64,000 nucleotides of DNA from Caulobacter soli (GTDB lineage: Bacteria; Pseudomonadota; Alphaproteobacteria; Caulobacterales; Caulobacteraceae), in contig NZ_CP049199.1 in assembly GCF_011045195.1 (NCBI RefSeq), forward strand, positions 1,612,001 through 1,676,000. Direction: 5' to 3'. This document shows, in pieces, positions 18,133 to 27,993 of this stretch (position 1 is its first letter; each line of letters opens with the position of its first letter). The notes beneath the pieces are model-generated. The model worked only from the letters and a program-made list of their open reading frames with translations. It was not told where the DNA came from and did not search any database. A program made the translations under genes and the position numbers.

Positions 18133-18162
18133 CGCGATGATCCGCTTTAGCGGATCATCGCG
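18133..18162. promoter_or_regulatory. Perfect 30-base dyad (14-base arms, 2-base centre)
   Basis: Arms 18133-18146 and 18149-18162 are exact reverse complements around TT, 78 bases upstream of the sensor-kinase start. With only two central bases it is better viewed as a dimer-binding operator than as a terminator, and no gene ends here. Confidence 0.45.
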
Positions 18163-18193
18163 GTGAGCTTACGCGGCTCGCGAAATGACGTTC

Positions 18194-18233
18194 GGTGATA
18201 AGTGGTGAAGAGCGGTGAAGACTGGTGAAAACC
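18194..18233 (+). repeat. Four-copy tandem 10-base repeat (GGTGAA array)
   Basis: Four consecutive 10-mers without gaps: GGTGATAAGT, GGTGAAGAGC, GGTGAAGACT, GGTGAAAACC. It is the longest and most regular of the GGTNAA arrays, 139 bases upstream of the sensor-kinase start and in the divergent region toward the DJ-1-like gene. A 10-base step puts every copy on the same DNA face, as in OmpR/PhoB-family operators. Confidence 0.6.
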
Positions 18234-18338
18234 TCCCGTGGCCACCCTTCGGATAGAAGCGTGAGGTCCTGGTCGGTGGCGACGCGCCCGGGCGGCCTCG
18301 TCCGGGGCTAATCGCTTCGGGCCGCAAGCGCTCGCAGT

Positions 18339-18358
18339 GGTAAAAGCAAGTAAAAATC
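18339..18358 (+). promoter_or_regulatory. Two-copy 10-base direct repeat (GGTNAA element)
   Basis: GGTAAAAGCA followed directly by AGTAAAAATC, plus strand, within the same 558-base divergent gap as the four-copy array; points toward the DJ-1-like gene. Confidence 0.4.
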
Positions 18359-18446
18359 CGTAGTCGATCTGGCGACCGCATTTGACCCATGCTCAACCGT
18401 CGAGTTGCGGAAAAAATCCATGAAAAACATCATAATGAGGGGGCGG

Positions 18447-18466
18447 AGGCTTTACCTCTATTTACC
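18447..18466 (-). promoter_or_regulatory. Two-copy 10-base direct repeat (GGTNAA element), minus strand
   Basis: Read on the minus strand: GGTAAATAGA then GGTAAAGCCT, exact 10-base period, about 150 bases before the DJ-1-like start. No gene is visible in the remaining gap 18056-18613. Confidence 0.45.
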
Positions 18467-18613
18467 GGTGTCGCGCTGCGTTCACGCCTAAGGTCTTGTG
18501 GACGCGCCTTGAAAGCTCATGGTCGATCGCAGCACCATCTCAGTCTCTCTGTGGTGAGTTTGCGGGTCGGCTTCAATTCATGGCGCGCCATCTCTTTAGC
18601 CATGGAGCGTGTC

Positions 18614-19291
18614 ATGACCCAGCATGTATTGTTCATCGTCACCAATGCCCCGGTGATCGGTCCTCTCAACCGAAAGACCGGATTCTTCTTCGCCGAAGTC
18701 GCTCACCCCTTCGATGTTCTGGACAAGGCGGGTATCGCGGTGGAGTTCGCCTCGCCCGCCGGCGGGTGGACGCCCTACGACGCCTACGACGAGAAAGACC
18801 CGGCTCAGAAGGCGTTTCTCGAGAGCAAGGCGTTTCGCCGGCTCAATCGCAGCCGCAAGCTGTCGGAAGTCGATGCGGCCAGCTACGACGCCATTCTGAT
18901 CCCCGGCGGGCTCGGCCCGATGGTGGACATCCAACGCAATCCGGACGTCCAGAAGGCCGTCGTGCGCGCCTGGACCACGGGCAAGATCGTCAGCGCCGTC
19001 TGCCACGGTCCGTGCGGACTGCTGGGCGTGGACCTCGGCGACGGCACCCCGTTCGTGCGCGGCAAGAAGGTCACCGGGTTCTCGGTGAAGGAAGAGCTCG
19101 ACTACGCTCGTGAGGACGTGCCCTACGAGCTCGAAGAAGCGCTGAGGGCGGAGGGCGCCGACTATTCGTCCGTGGCCAACTGGCAACCCCACGTCGTCGT
19201 CGACGGCCGTCTCATCACTGGCCAGAATCCCGCGTCGGCGGGGCCGTTGGCCAAGGAAGTGCTGGCCGCGCTTGGGCGTGCGGGTCAGTAA
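18614..19291 (+). CDS. DJ-1/PfpI (class I glutamine amidotransferase-like) protein
   Basis: Cytoplasmic protein of the DJ-1/PfpI superfamily close to the Hsp31-like/glyoxalase III-type branch, 225 residues. Seen are the conserved Glu (KTGFFFAEVAHPFDVLDKAG), the substrate-shaping region FASPAGGWTPYD, the backbone ILIPGGLGPMVD, and the nucleophile elbow Cys in AVCHGPCGLL. Likely activities are glutathione-independent methylglyoxal removal or chaperone-like protection. ATG 18614 has GGAG six bases upstream; an ATG at 18602 is in frame, and the frame is open further to 18389 without start signals. The gene follows the GGTNAA-rich divergent gap shared with the sensor kinase. Confidence 0.9.
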   Translation: MTQHVLFIVTNAPVIGPLNRKTGFFFAEVAHPFDVLDKAGIAVEFASPAGGWTPYDAYDEKDPAQKAFLESKAFRRLNRSRKLSEVDAASYDAILIPGGLGPMVDIQRNPDVQKAVVRAWTTGKIVSAVCHGPCGLLGVDLGDGTPFVRGKKVTGFSVKEELDYAREDVPYELEEALRAEGADYSSVANWQPHVVVDGRLITGQNPASAGPLAKEVLAALGRAGQ

Positions 19292-19324
19292 AGGCTCGCC
19301 AGCCGCATAAGCTACATCAGGCCG

Positions 19325-19358
19325 CGTTAGAGCGGCGCGTCATAGCGCCGCTCTAACG
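19325..19358. terminator. Bidirectional terminator hairpin
   Basis: Perfect 14-base inverted repeat (19325-19338 and 19345-19358, 6-base loop) between the convergent DJ-1-like and hemerythrin genes. A second, weaker stem (GCCCTC with GAGGGC) follows near 19381-19404. Confidence 0.75.
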
Positions 19359-19426
19359 CCACCTATGGCCGCTCGATCGCGCCCTCGGGAGATTCTGAGG
19401 GCGTTGTCGTGCAGGATGCATGGCGG

Positions 19427-20035
19427 CTACGCAATCGGCTTTAGTGCGATTTTCTTCTCGATCGTGGCAGCCGCCTTTTCGGCTTTCTTCCGACGATTGA
19501 ACACTTTCTGCATGTAGCGTTGATCCTGCTCAGATAGTGTTTTCTCGGCTTCAACAAACTGCTCGGTCTCTTCTTCGAGAATGTGTTCGAGATACTCTTC
19601 TTTTAGAGCCGCGAAATGGGTGAGCCAGCCTGGCGCGGTGATGTCTCGGGCAGCCGCATCCGCCATCAGCTTGTCTAGCTTATGATGGTCACCTACCGCG
19701 TGCCGCGCAAACTCGGTCGTCTCGGGGTTCCGCATGACGGTGGACCACAGTGCTTGCTCCTCCGCCGCAGCATGGCCATGAACGTCTCGAACGAACTCTT
19801 CAAACAGGGTCTTTCGCGCAGGATCGTTCGGGCTGGTTGCGTCGATCATCGCCAACAGAGCACGATGCTTGTCGTGATCCTCGACAAGACGCCCGAAAAT
19901 CGCTGGATTGCCGCGGAATTTCGTGGCGGGCGTTGAGCCAATCCGAACTGGCACCTCCGGAGCAATTGAGCGCGCTTGGGCGATCGCCGCGACCTTTGCC
20001 TCCGTCTGCTTTGCTTGGCTCGCAGGTTTGGTCAT
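19427..20035 (-). CDS. Hemerythrin HHE domain protein
   Basis: Di-iron four-helix-bundle protein, 202 residues, binding O2/NO or buffering iron in stress. The iron ligands are visible as His/Glu sets: VEDHDKHRALL, HGHAAAEEQALW, VGDHHKLDKLM and EYLEHILEEETEQF, between about residues 45 and 165. The N-terminal 40 residues are Ala/Lys-rich and the C-terminus is a basic Lys-rich tail (RRKKAEKAAATIEKKI), both probably extended. Such proteins are often part of the general stress response of alphaproteobacteria; I did not find a clear EcfG-type promoter upstream. Confidence 0.9.
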   Translation of the reverse strand: MTKPASQAKQTEAKVAAIAQARSIAPEVPVRIGSTPATKFRGNPAIFGRLVEDHDKHRALLAMIDATSPNDPARKTLFEEFVRDVHGHAAAEEQALWSTVMRNPETTEFARHAVGDHHKLDKLMADAAARDITAPGWLTHFAALKEEYLEHILEEETEQFVEAEKTLSEQDQRYMQKVFNRRKKAEKAAATIEKKIALKPIA

Positions 20036-20562
20036 GGATGGTCCTCAAATCGTGGGCGGCGCACGCTGTGGGCGCGACGGCTTAGCTCGCTTAACCCGAG
20101 GAACGCACAAGCGCCGCGAAAGCTGCGCTGCCGCACCAGTGCTCTGCTAGGTCTGGATTCGACACCTCATGCGGCGATGGGCATGTCGCTGTTCCCAAAA
20201 AGATTGCTCAACAACGAACCGTTTAGCGCAACAACTTCTGTCGCGTAGGCGACAAAGCGCAGGTCATTCTTGCTCAATTTAAAGTAGTCTTTCGTTCCCG
20301 GCGTGAAGGGAAGTGTCGGGACAGCTGTTGGGCATCGCTCACCGAGAGGCCTGCTATTTGATGTTCTCGGGACCGGCGCCGCTGAAATCGACCATGGCGA
20401 TCAAAGGAGCGGCTAAGGCAAAGGGTCGAAGATCCCGAAGGTGGTGGGCAGAGCAATTTGCCGCTTCGGAGAAACCTTGGCTTTAGCTCGGGGTTATCTC
20501 CGCTGGGTGGGCTGCGAAGGCGTCCGCCTCAAGGGTCCGTCGACCCGTTGCCAGGAGCGTGC
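20036..20562. other. Divergent intergenic region, possible small basic ORF
   Basis: The 527-base gap between the hemerythrin gene and the KaiC-like gene contains one small frame of interest: 20361-20486, 41 codons, encoding a Lys/Arg/Trp-rich peptide (GAAKAKGRRSRRWWAEQF) with an inner ATG at 20394. Its Shine-Dalgarno (GAGG) is 12 bases from the ATG, so it is only a weak candidate. A 23-codon frame at 20177-20248 is even weaker. No repeat or clear promoter was identified. Confidence 0.3.
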
Positions 20563-22066
20563 ATGCCGATCGATTTGACCATCCCCCGGGCCGAGGCGCG
20601 CGTCGTCACGGGCGTGCCTGGCCTGGACGAAATTCTGGGCGGTGGCCTGACCCGTGATCGCATCTATCTGGTCGAAGGCACGCCGGGTTCGGGCAAGACG
20701 ACCCTGGCCCTGCAATTCCTGCTCAAGGGGCGCGAGCTTGGCGAAAGCGGGCTCTACATCACCCTATCCGAAACTGAGACCGAGCTGCGCGCCGCCGCCG
20801 CCAGCCATGGCTGGTCGCTCGACGGCATCGATCTCTTCGAACTGGTCAGCGAGGAGGGCCTGGATCCCGACAGCGAGCAATCGGTTCTGCACCCTTCCGA
20901 TGTCGAGCTTGGCGAAACCACGCGCGGGGTCATGACACAGGTCGAGGAAACCAAGCCCATGCGTGTGGTGTTCGACAGCCTGTCGGAAATGCGGCTACTG
21001 GCCCAGAACCCGTTGCGCCACCGCCGCCAGATCCTGGCGCTCAAGCACTTTTTCGCCACGCGCCAATGCACCGTCCTGCTTCTGGACGACCAAACCGCCG
21101 AGCACGGCGACCTGCAACTGCACAGCATCGCCCACGGCGTTATCAGCCTGCAACGCACGCCGCAGGAATATGGCTCTCAGCGCCGCCGACTCGAGGTGGT
21201 GAAGATGCGCGGCATCAAATACCGCGGCGGCTTCCACGATTTCGAGCTCGACACCGGCGGCATCAGGGTTTTCGAGCGCCTGGTCGCCGCGCGCCATCAC
21301 GCCGACTTCACCGAGGAACTGGTGTCTACCGGCACGCCGGGACTGGACGCACTGATCGGTGGCGGTCTATCACGCGGCACCAATACCCTGATCAGCGGCC
21401 CTTCGGGCGTCGGCAAAACGACCACGGCCATACGCTGCGCGCTCAGCGCCTTGGAGCGCGGGGAGAAGGTCGCCTACTACCTGTTCGACGAGGGCCTTCC
21501 GACCCTGTTGGCGCGCTCCAAGTCCCTGGGCATGAGCCTGCGTCCCTACGTCGATAGCGGCCAGTTGCTGATCCGGGCCATCGACCCGGCCGAGCTCTCA
21601 CCAGGAGAGTTTGCCTTCCAGGTTCGCGACGCGGTCGAGCAAGGGGCCGCGCGCCTGGTCGTCATAGACAGTCTCAACGCCTATCTTCAGGCCATGCCGG
21701 GGCAGAAGTTCCTGCTGCTGCAGATGCACGAGCTGCTGACCTATCTGAACCAGCAAGGCGTGGTCACCCTGCTGATCCTGGGCCAGCACGGCTTTATCGG
21801 CGAGGTCCGCAGCGACATCGATCTGAGCTATCTGAGCGACGGCATCCTGCTGTTCCGCTTCTTCGAGGCTGCGGGCTCTATCCGAACGGCGATCTCGGCG
21901 GTCAAGAGCCGCACCACCGAGCACGAAAAGACCATTCGCGAGATCCGCTTGACCAGCGAAGGCATCGAGGTTGGCGAGGCCTTGAGTGACTTTCAGGGCG
22001 TGATGTCGGGGTTGCCGTCCTACGAGGGCAAGATGGCGATGCTCGGCGACGGCGAGCCCCCCGCGC

Positions 22067-22074
<8 letters not shown>
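20563..22074 (+). CDS. KaiC-like double-domain RecA-family ATPase
   Basis: KaiC-superfamily ATPase, 503 residues, with two tandem RecA-like domains. Walker A motifs are EGTPGSGKTTLAL (about 39-50) and SGPSGVGKTTTAI (about 278-290); Walker B-like strands MRVVFDSLSEMRLLA and RLVVIDSLNAYLQAM follow in each half, and each domain opens with a GVPGLDEILGGGL / GTPGLDALIGGGL turn. In non-cyanobacteria these proteins are stress/light signalling ATPases paired with histidine kinases, and here the next gene overlaps by eight bases and is a hybrid kinase. ATG 20563 has AGGAG five bases upstream; the frame is open to 20458 without such a site. Confidence 0.92.
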
Positions 22075-24097
<2,023 letters not shown>

Positions 24098-24434
24098 TCG
24101 GTGATCCTCGTGGAAGTCCGTCTGGCTTCGCTACCATGCACGATAAGTTCTGGCGTTCGATTTCCCGTCCCAACGGCGTGAGTGCAAGGGGGTAGAAATG
24201 GGGGTAGAAGTCTATCGAAATTTGCTAAGTATCAGAAAAATATGAATCAAGAAAAGTTCTTGAGCAGACTCTGTCTTCGCCATCCCTTCTAAGCTATTGA
24301 TCTACTTCTTCTGGCGGCGGAGGAGCCGTGTCCGCCGTACGTCGCTTGCCAGGTAACTGCGAGGATAGCTGGCCGTCTTCGGCGGGCGGCCATAGAGTGG
24401 GCTCACGACGAGCCGACGCCAGATCGCTGGCGAT
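24098..24434. other. Intergenic region with AT-rich patch
   Basis: No gene seen. The part 24190-24300 is AT-rich and holds two GGGTAGAA copies 12 bases apart (24186-24210), resembling but not matching the 10-base GGTNAA element. Probably the promoter region of rsgA. Confidence 0.35.
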
Positions 24435-25520
24435 GTGGAAGCCCCTGACTTGATCAAGCAATATGGATGGTCCGATCTGTTGATGCGGGCCTTCGCGCCG
24501 CATGCGAGCGCAGGCCACATCCCTGGGCGCGTCGTCGTCCAGCAGCGAAACGGCTATCTGGTGGCCACCGACGAGGGCGAGCTGCGCGCCAAGCCCTCCG
24601 GACGCTTGCGGCACGAGGCGCGAGAGGCCGGTCACCCGGCGGTCGGCGACTGGGTGGCGCTGTCGACGAACCTCGCCGAACGCACCGCCACCATTCACGC
24701 CATCCTGCCGCGCCGCACCGCCTTCGTGCGCCGGGCGGCCGACAGCACGCAGACGCCGCAGGTGGTCGCCGCCAACATCGACCTGGCCTTCATCGTCACC
24801 TCGATGAACGCCGACCTCAATCCGCGTCGGATCGAGCGCTATCTGGCCGCCGCCTGGCAGAGCGGCGCGCGTCCCGTGGTGGTGCTGACCAAGTCGGATC
24901 TCTTGGCCGAACCGCATCCTCGGGCCGCTGAGTTGGAGAGCCTGGCGCCCGGCTGCCCCGTCGTCATGGTGTCGGCGCGGCAAGGCCTGGGTCTCGAGAC
25001 CTTGCTGGCTCATTTGGCGCCGGGCGAGACCTGCGTACTGATCGGTTCGTCCGGGGTCGGAAAGTCGACGCTGGTCAATGTCCTGCTGGGCGAACAGCGC
25101 ATGGCGACCCAGGCGATCCGTGAGGGCGACGATCAGGGCCGCCACACCACCAGCCACCGCCAGTTGGTGTTGCTGCCCGGCGGCGGCTTGATCGTCGACA
25201 CGCCCGGCGTCCGTGAAGTCGGGCTGATCGACGCCGACGAAGGGCTGAGCGCGGTGTTCGACGATATCGAGCGCCTGGCCGAGGCCTGCCGGTTCAACAA
25301 CTGCGGCCACGCGAACGAGCCCGGCTGCGCAGTGCGCGGCGCGCTGGAGAGCGGGGCTCTGGACCCTGACCGCTGGGCGCATTTCCAGAAGCTCGGGCTG
25401 GAGCTGGCCGCGGTGGAAGACAAGGCGGATCGCGCGGCCAGGGAGGCCGAACGCCGCCGCCTGGGCGGGCTTCAGAAGAAATACCGCGCCACGAAGAAGA
25501 ACGATCGGGGCGCGGACTGA
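24435..25520 (+). CDS. rsgA: Ribosome small-subunit-dependent GTPase A
   Basis: Circularly permuted GTPase assisting late 30S subunit maturation. The 361-residue product has an N-terminal OB-fold (about 20-105), then the permuted G domain: G4-like VVLTKSDLL, G5 VSARQG, G1 GSSGVGKSTLVN (about 204-215), G2/switch GDDQGRHTTSHRQL, G3 DTPGVRE, and a C-terminal zinc-binding segment CRFNNCGHANEPGC from residue 285. Length and domain order match the family. The start is a GTG at 24435; TTG 24450 is an alternative, and neither has a strong Shine-Dalgarno. Confidence 0.95.
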   Translation: MEAPDLIKQYGWSDLLMRAFAPHASAGHIPGRVVVQQRNGYLVATDEGELRAKPSGRLRHEAREAGHPAVGDWVALSTNLAERTATIHAILPRRTAFVRRAADSTQTPQVVAANIDLAFIVTSMNADLNPRRIERYLAAAWQSGARPVVVLTKSDLLAEPHPRAAELESLAPGCPVVMVSARQGLGLETLLAHLAPGETCVLIGSSGVGKSTLVNVLLGEQRMATQAIREGDDQGRHTTSHRQLVLLPGGGLIVDTPGVREVGLIDADEGLSAVFDDIERLAEACRFNNCGHANEPGCAVRGALESGALDPDRWAHFQKLGLELAAVEDKADRAAREAERRRLGGLQKKYRATKKNDRGAD

Positions 25521-25635
25521 TCTTCAGGCCGTTCCAGGAGGCTTGTCGCCGCGAGAGGAAAGTTTTTTCAGAATATAGCCCGCTTCGTCGAACGAACGGG
25601 GCTAGGTGAGAGATCTAGCCTTAAGAGAGATGCCA

Positions 25636-25962
25636 ATGCCCGCGTTCACCATCGTTACGACCAGTGCGACCCAAGGCAGCGACGCGGTGGAGGTGAGTTC
25701 GCTTGCGGATGAGTTCATCAACGAGAGCGAAGCGTTGGGCTACTCGCGCCGAATGGCTGAAGAGATGGTCGGTCTCGCCCATCAGCTGTCGCTGGACTTC
25801 GACTACAGCAATGTCGGCCTCTACGAAGGCGACCTGATCGACGAGGATCTCGATCCGGCCCACGCCGCCTTCATGGGCGCGTGGGTGCTGGACGAAGAGG
25901 GCGTGGCGTTCGTGCCCGCGGATGAATTCCGTGAAGGTGAGACGGAGTCCGAGCTTCCCTAA
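25636..25962 (+). CDS. Small acidic hypothetical protein
   Basis: I do not recognise a family. The 108-residue product is strongly acidic with no signal peptide or membrane segment. It contains SLADEFINESEALGYSRRMA, a Leu-rich amphipathic stretch (EEMVGLAHQLSLDFD) and a C-terminus rich in Glu/Asp. AAGAGAG precedes the ATG at 25636 by about six bases; ATG 25630 is also possible. It is solitary between rsgA and a convergent exported protein, with a T-rich run (about 25562-25568) in the upstream gap. Confidence 0.6.
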   Translation: MPAFTIVTTSATQGSDAVEVSSLADEFINESEALGYSRRMAEEMVGLAHQLSLDFDYSNVGLYEGDLIDEDLDPAHAAFMGAWVLDEEGVAFVPADEFREGETESELP

Positions 25963-25983
25963 CCCTAGTGTCAGCCTGGGGTT

Positions 25984-27903
25984 CTAAGTTTGGGCCGTAA
26001 GGCGAAGTTCGGCGACGCCGTCGGGCGCCAGGGGCAGGGCCAGTTCGAGGGCCTCGAAGCCCGGGACGAGATTGAAAATCCGCGCCGGCCCAAGGGGCTC
26101 GAAGTCCGTGGCCAGGCTGGCCACGGTGACGACGCCTCGTGGCTTGGCGATCGTCACCATCCGGGCGTTCGACCGCTGAGCCGTTTCGCTGGCTGAAGAG
26201 ACGATCGGAAGGATCAGTCGCGCCAATTGGCCCGGCGCCACATTGGAGACGCGGGCCGTCAGGACCAGACTGGTCTCGTCAAGCCGATAGGTCAGGGTGT
26301 AACGCGCATCGCTCCGGGGCCCCTTGCCGTCGGGCGTCAGAAGCCGGCCTTGGGCGGACACCTTCACGCCGTCGCCGTCGCGATCCACCGTCATCACCGC
26401 CGCCAGGTCGCTGAGGCTGGTGAAGGTGTCGCCGTCGACCAGTTCGATGCGGAGCGTGAGCGGGCGATGGAGATCGTCGATCGGGGTCTGCTGGTTGCCG
26501 GTCTCCACCACCTTGTAGCGCGTCATGCTGGCCGCCAGGATCGGACCCAGCGTCTGGTGATGCAGCAGGGAGAGCGTTCCGCCTGAGGCGTGACCGCCCC
26601 CGCCCGGCGCCAGGTAGTCGAAGTCGTTGTCGGTGAAGGTCGCGCGCCACGGGCCGACGGCCGCCAGGTGCGTGCCGATTTCCGGAAAGCTCTTGAAGCC
26701 ATAGGCGGCGTCGCGGGGCAGGGCGGCGCGCGTGACGGGGTTTGATCCGGCCAGGTCTACGACGGTCGCCAAGGCCTTGGCGTGGGCGAAGGCGTGGTGG
26801 ATGCACGGCAGGTAGCCGCGCTGGCGGTAGTGCGGTCCGCCGTACAGCAGGCCTTCGTGGGTGCAGGCCTGCATCAGGGCCAGGTTGCGCGCCGAGACCT
26901 CGGCGAAACGCGGGTCCCTGTCGGCCAGCAGGCGATAGGCGGGATGGCATCCGTCGCTGGTCCGGCTGCCCCACCAGGTCCACTTGTAGTTCCGCGATCC
27001 CCAGCTGTTGTCCCAGGCCCCGTCGGGCAGCATGAATTCCATGTGGGCGCGCAACGACGCCGTCACCTGGTCCAGCACCACCTCGTCGCGAGCGCGCAGG
27101 CCGTACATCGCCAGGGCGGGAAGGGATTCCTCGATGTTGTAGCCGAGGTCGACCGGCCGTCGACCCTTGGGGGTGACGCTGCGTTGCGGATGGCCCTCGC
27201 CAAACAGCAGGCCGTTCGGCGTGAAGTAGTCGAGGCAGGCGTGGGCCAGGGCCTTGGCTCTGTCCTCGTAGTCGGGGCGACCCAGCACTTCGGCGCCCAG
27301 CGAGAAGGCGTAGGCCGCCGAGACCGGATAGTTGATGTTGCCGGTGTCGATGGTGATGTAGCCCTCGAGGAACCCGTAGGCGGCCGCCAGCCGGGTGCGC
27401 CAGGCCTCGCGCGTCGCGGTGTCGAGCAGGTCGCCGTGATGCAGCAGCGCCTCGGCCAGGGCGATGGCGCGAAACACCGTGATGCCCTTCCAGTCGCTGA
27501 ACACCGCGTCGTTGACCCAACTGCCGTCGGCGCGACTGACGTGGCGTTCGCTCCACTCCTGCACCGCGACGGCGGCGCGGACATAACGGGCGTCGCCGGT
27601 GGTGCGGGCCACGCGCAGCAGCGGATAGACCGCGTCGGCGCTGCGGCCATGGACCAGCCCGCAACCCGGGCACAGAAAGCCGCCGCTGGCGCCGGCGCCG
27701 CGCAGGCCCTGGACCTGATTGTCCAGCAGACCATCGCACCAGGTCTTCAGCAGGGAAGAGTAGGCGGTCAGTTCCGGGCGCGGCGGGCTGGGCGCCGCCC
27801 GGCCTACGCGCGGCGCGACGGCGAGGCCCGCGGCGACCATCGAGAGGCCCAGAACCCCGCGACGCGGCAAGCCGCCTAAAGTCATGTCATCGGCCTTGGC
27901 CAT
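25984..27903 (-). CDS. Tat-exported alpha/alpha-toroid protein, probably carbohydrate-active
   Basis: Exported 639-residue protein with a twin-arginine-type leader (GLPRRGVLGLSMVAAGLAVA). The body to about residue 400 is helical with recurring aromatic/His-rich turns (LCPGCGLVHGRSADAVYPLL, GYITIDTGNINYPVSAAYAF, WDNSWGSRNYKWTWWGSRTS, GPHYRQRGYLPCIHHAF), resembling six-hairpin glycosidase or heparinase/alginate-lyase-like toroids; the C-terminal third is beta-rich, as in lyase C-terminal sandwiches. No catalytic residue can be assigned with certainty. Position next to a TonB receptor/FecR/sigma module on the same strand supports glycan degradation coupled to uptake. An ATG at 27885 is an alternative start. 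Confidence 0.7.
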   Translation of the reverse strand: MAKADDMTLGGLPRRGVLGLSMVAAGLAVAPRVGRAAPSPPRPELTAYSSLLKTWCDGLLDNQVQGLRGAGASGGFLCPGCGLVHGRSADAVYPLLRVARTTGDARYVRAAVAVQEWSERHVSRADGSWVNDAVFSDWKGITVFRAIALAEALLHHGDLLDTATREAWRTRLAAAYGFLEGYITIDTGNINYPVSAAYAFSLGAEVLGRPDYEDRAKALAHACLDYFTPNGLLFGEGHPQRSVTPKGRRPVDLGYNIEESLPALAMYGLRARDEVVLDQVTASLRAHMEFMLPDGAWDNSWGSRNYKWTWWGSRTSDGCHPAYRLLADRDPRFAEVSARNLALMQACTHEGLLYGGPHYRQRGYLPCIHHAFAHAKALATVVDLAGSNPVTRAALPRDAAYGFKSFPEIGTHLAAVGPWRATFTDNDFDYLAPGGGGHASGGTLSLLHHQTLGPILAASMTRYKVVETGNQQTPIDDLHRPLTLRIELVDGDTFTSLSDLAAVMTVDRDGDGVKVSAQGRLLTPDGKGPRSDARYTLTYRLDETSLVLTARVSNVAPGQLARLILPIVSSASETAQRSNARMVTIAKPRGVVTVASLATDFEPLGPARIFNLVPGFEALELALPLAPDGVAELRLTAQT

Positions 27904-27948
27904 GATGTTTGCTTCCGTCGGCCGTCGTCACGTTCAAGCTACCCCAAA

Positions 27949-27980
27949 AAGGCGGCTGGACCCGGCGAACCGGGTCCAGC
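27949..27980 (-). terminator. Rho-independent terminator after the TonB receptor gene
   Basis: Perfect 11-base stem (27955-27965 and 27970-27980) with a 4-base loop; on the minus strand it is followed by CGCC and a run of five T. It lies 14 bases past the receptor stop, so the exported toroid-protein gene downstream probably has its own promoter. Confidence 0.85.
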
Positions 27981-27993
27981 ACGCAGGGGGGGA

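Noticed and set aside
19427..20562. EcfG/SigT general-stress promoters (GGAAC-N16/17-CGTT) near the hemerythrin and KaiC-like genes
   Set aside because: GGAAC occurs (for example on the minus strand near 20190), but no matching -10 CGTT at the correct spacing was found.
24186..24210. Another copy of the GGTNAA element upstream of rsgA
   Set aside because: Two GGGTAGAA copies are 12 bases apart, and the AA step does not match the 10-base pattern; kept only as a remark on the gap.
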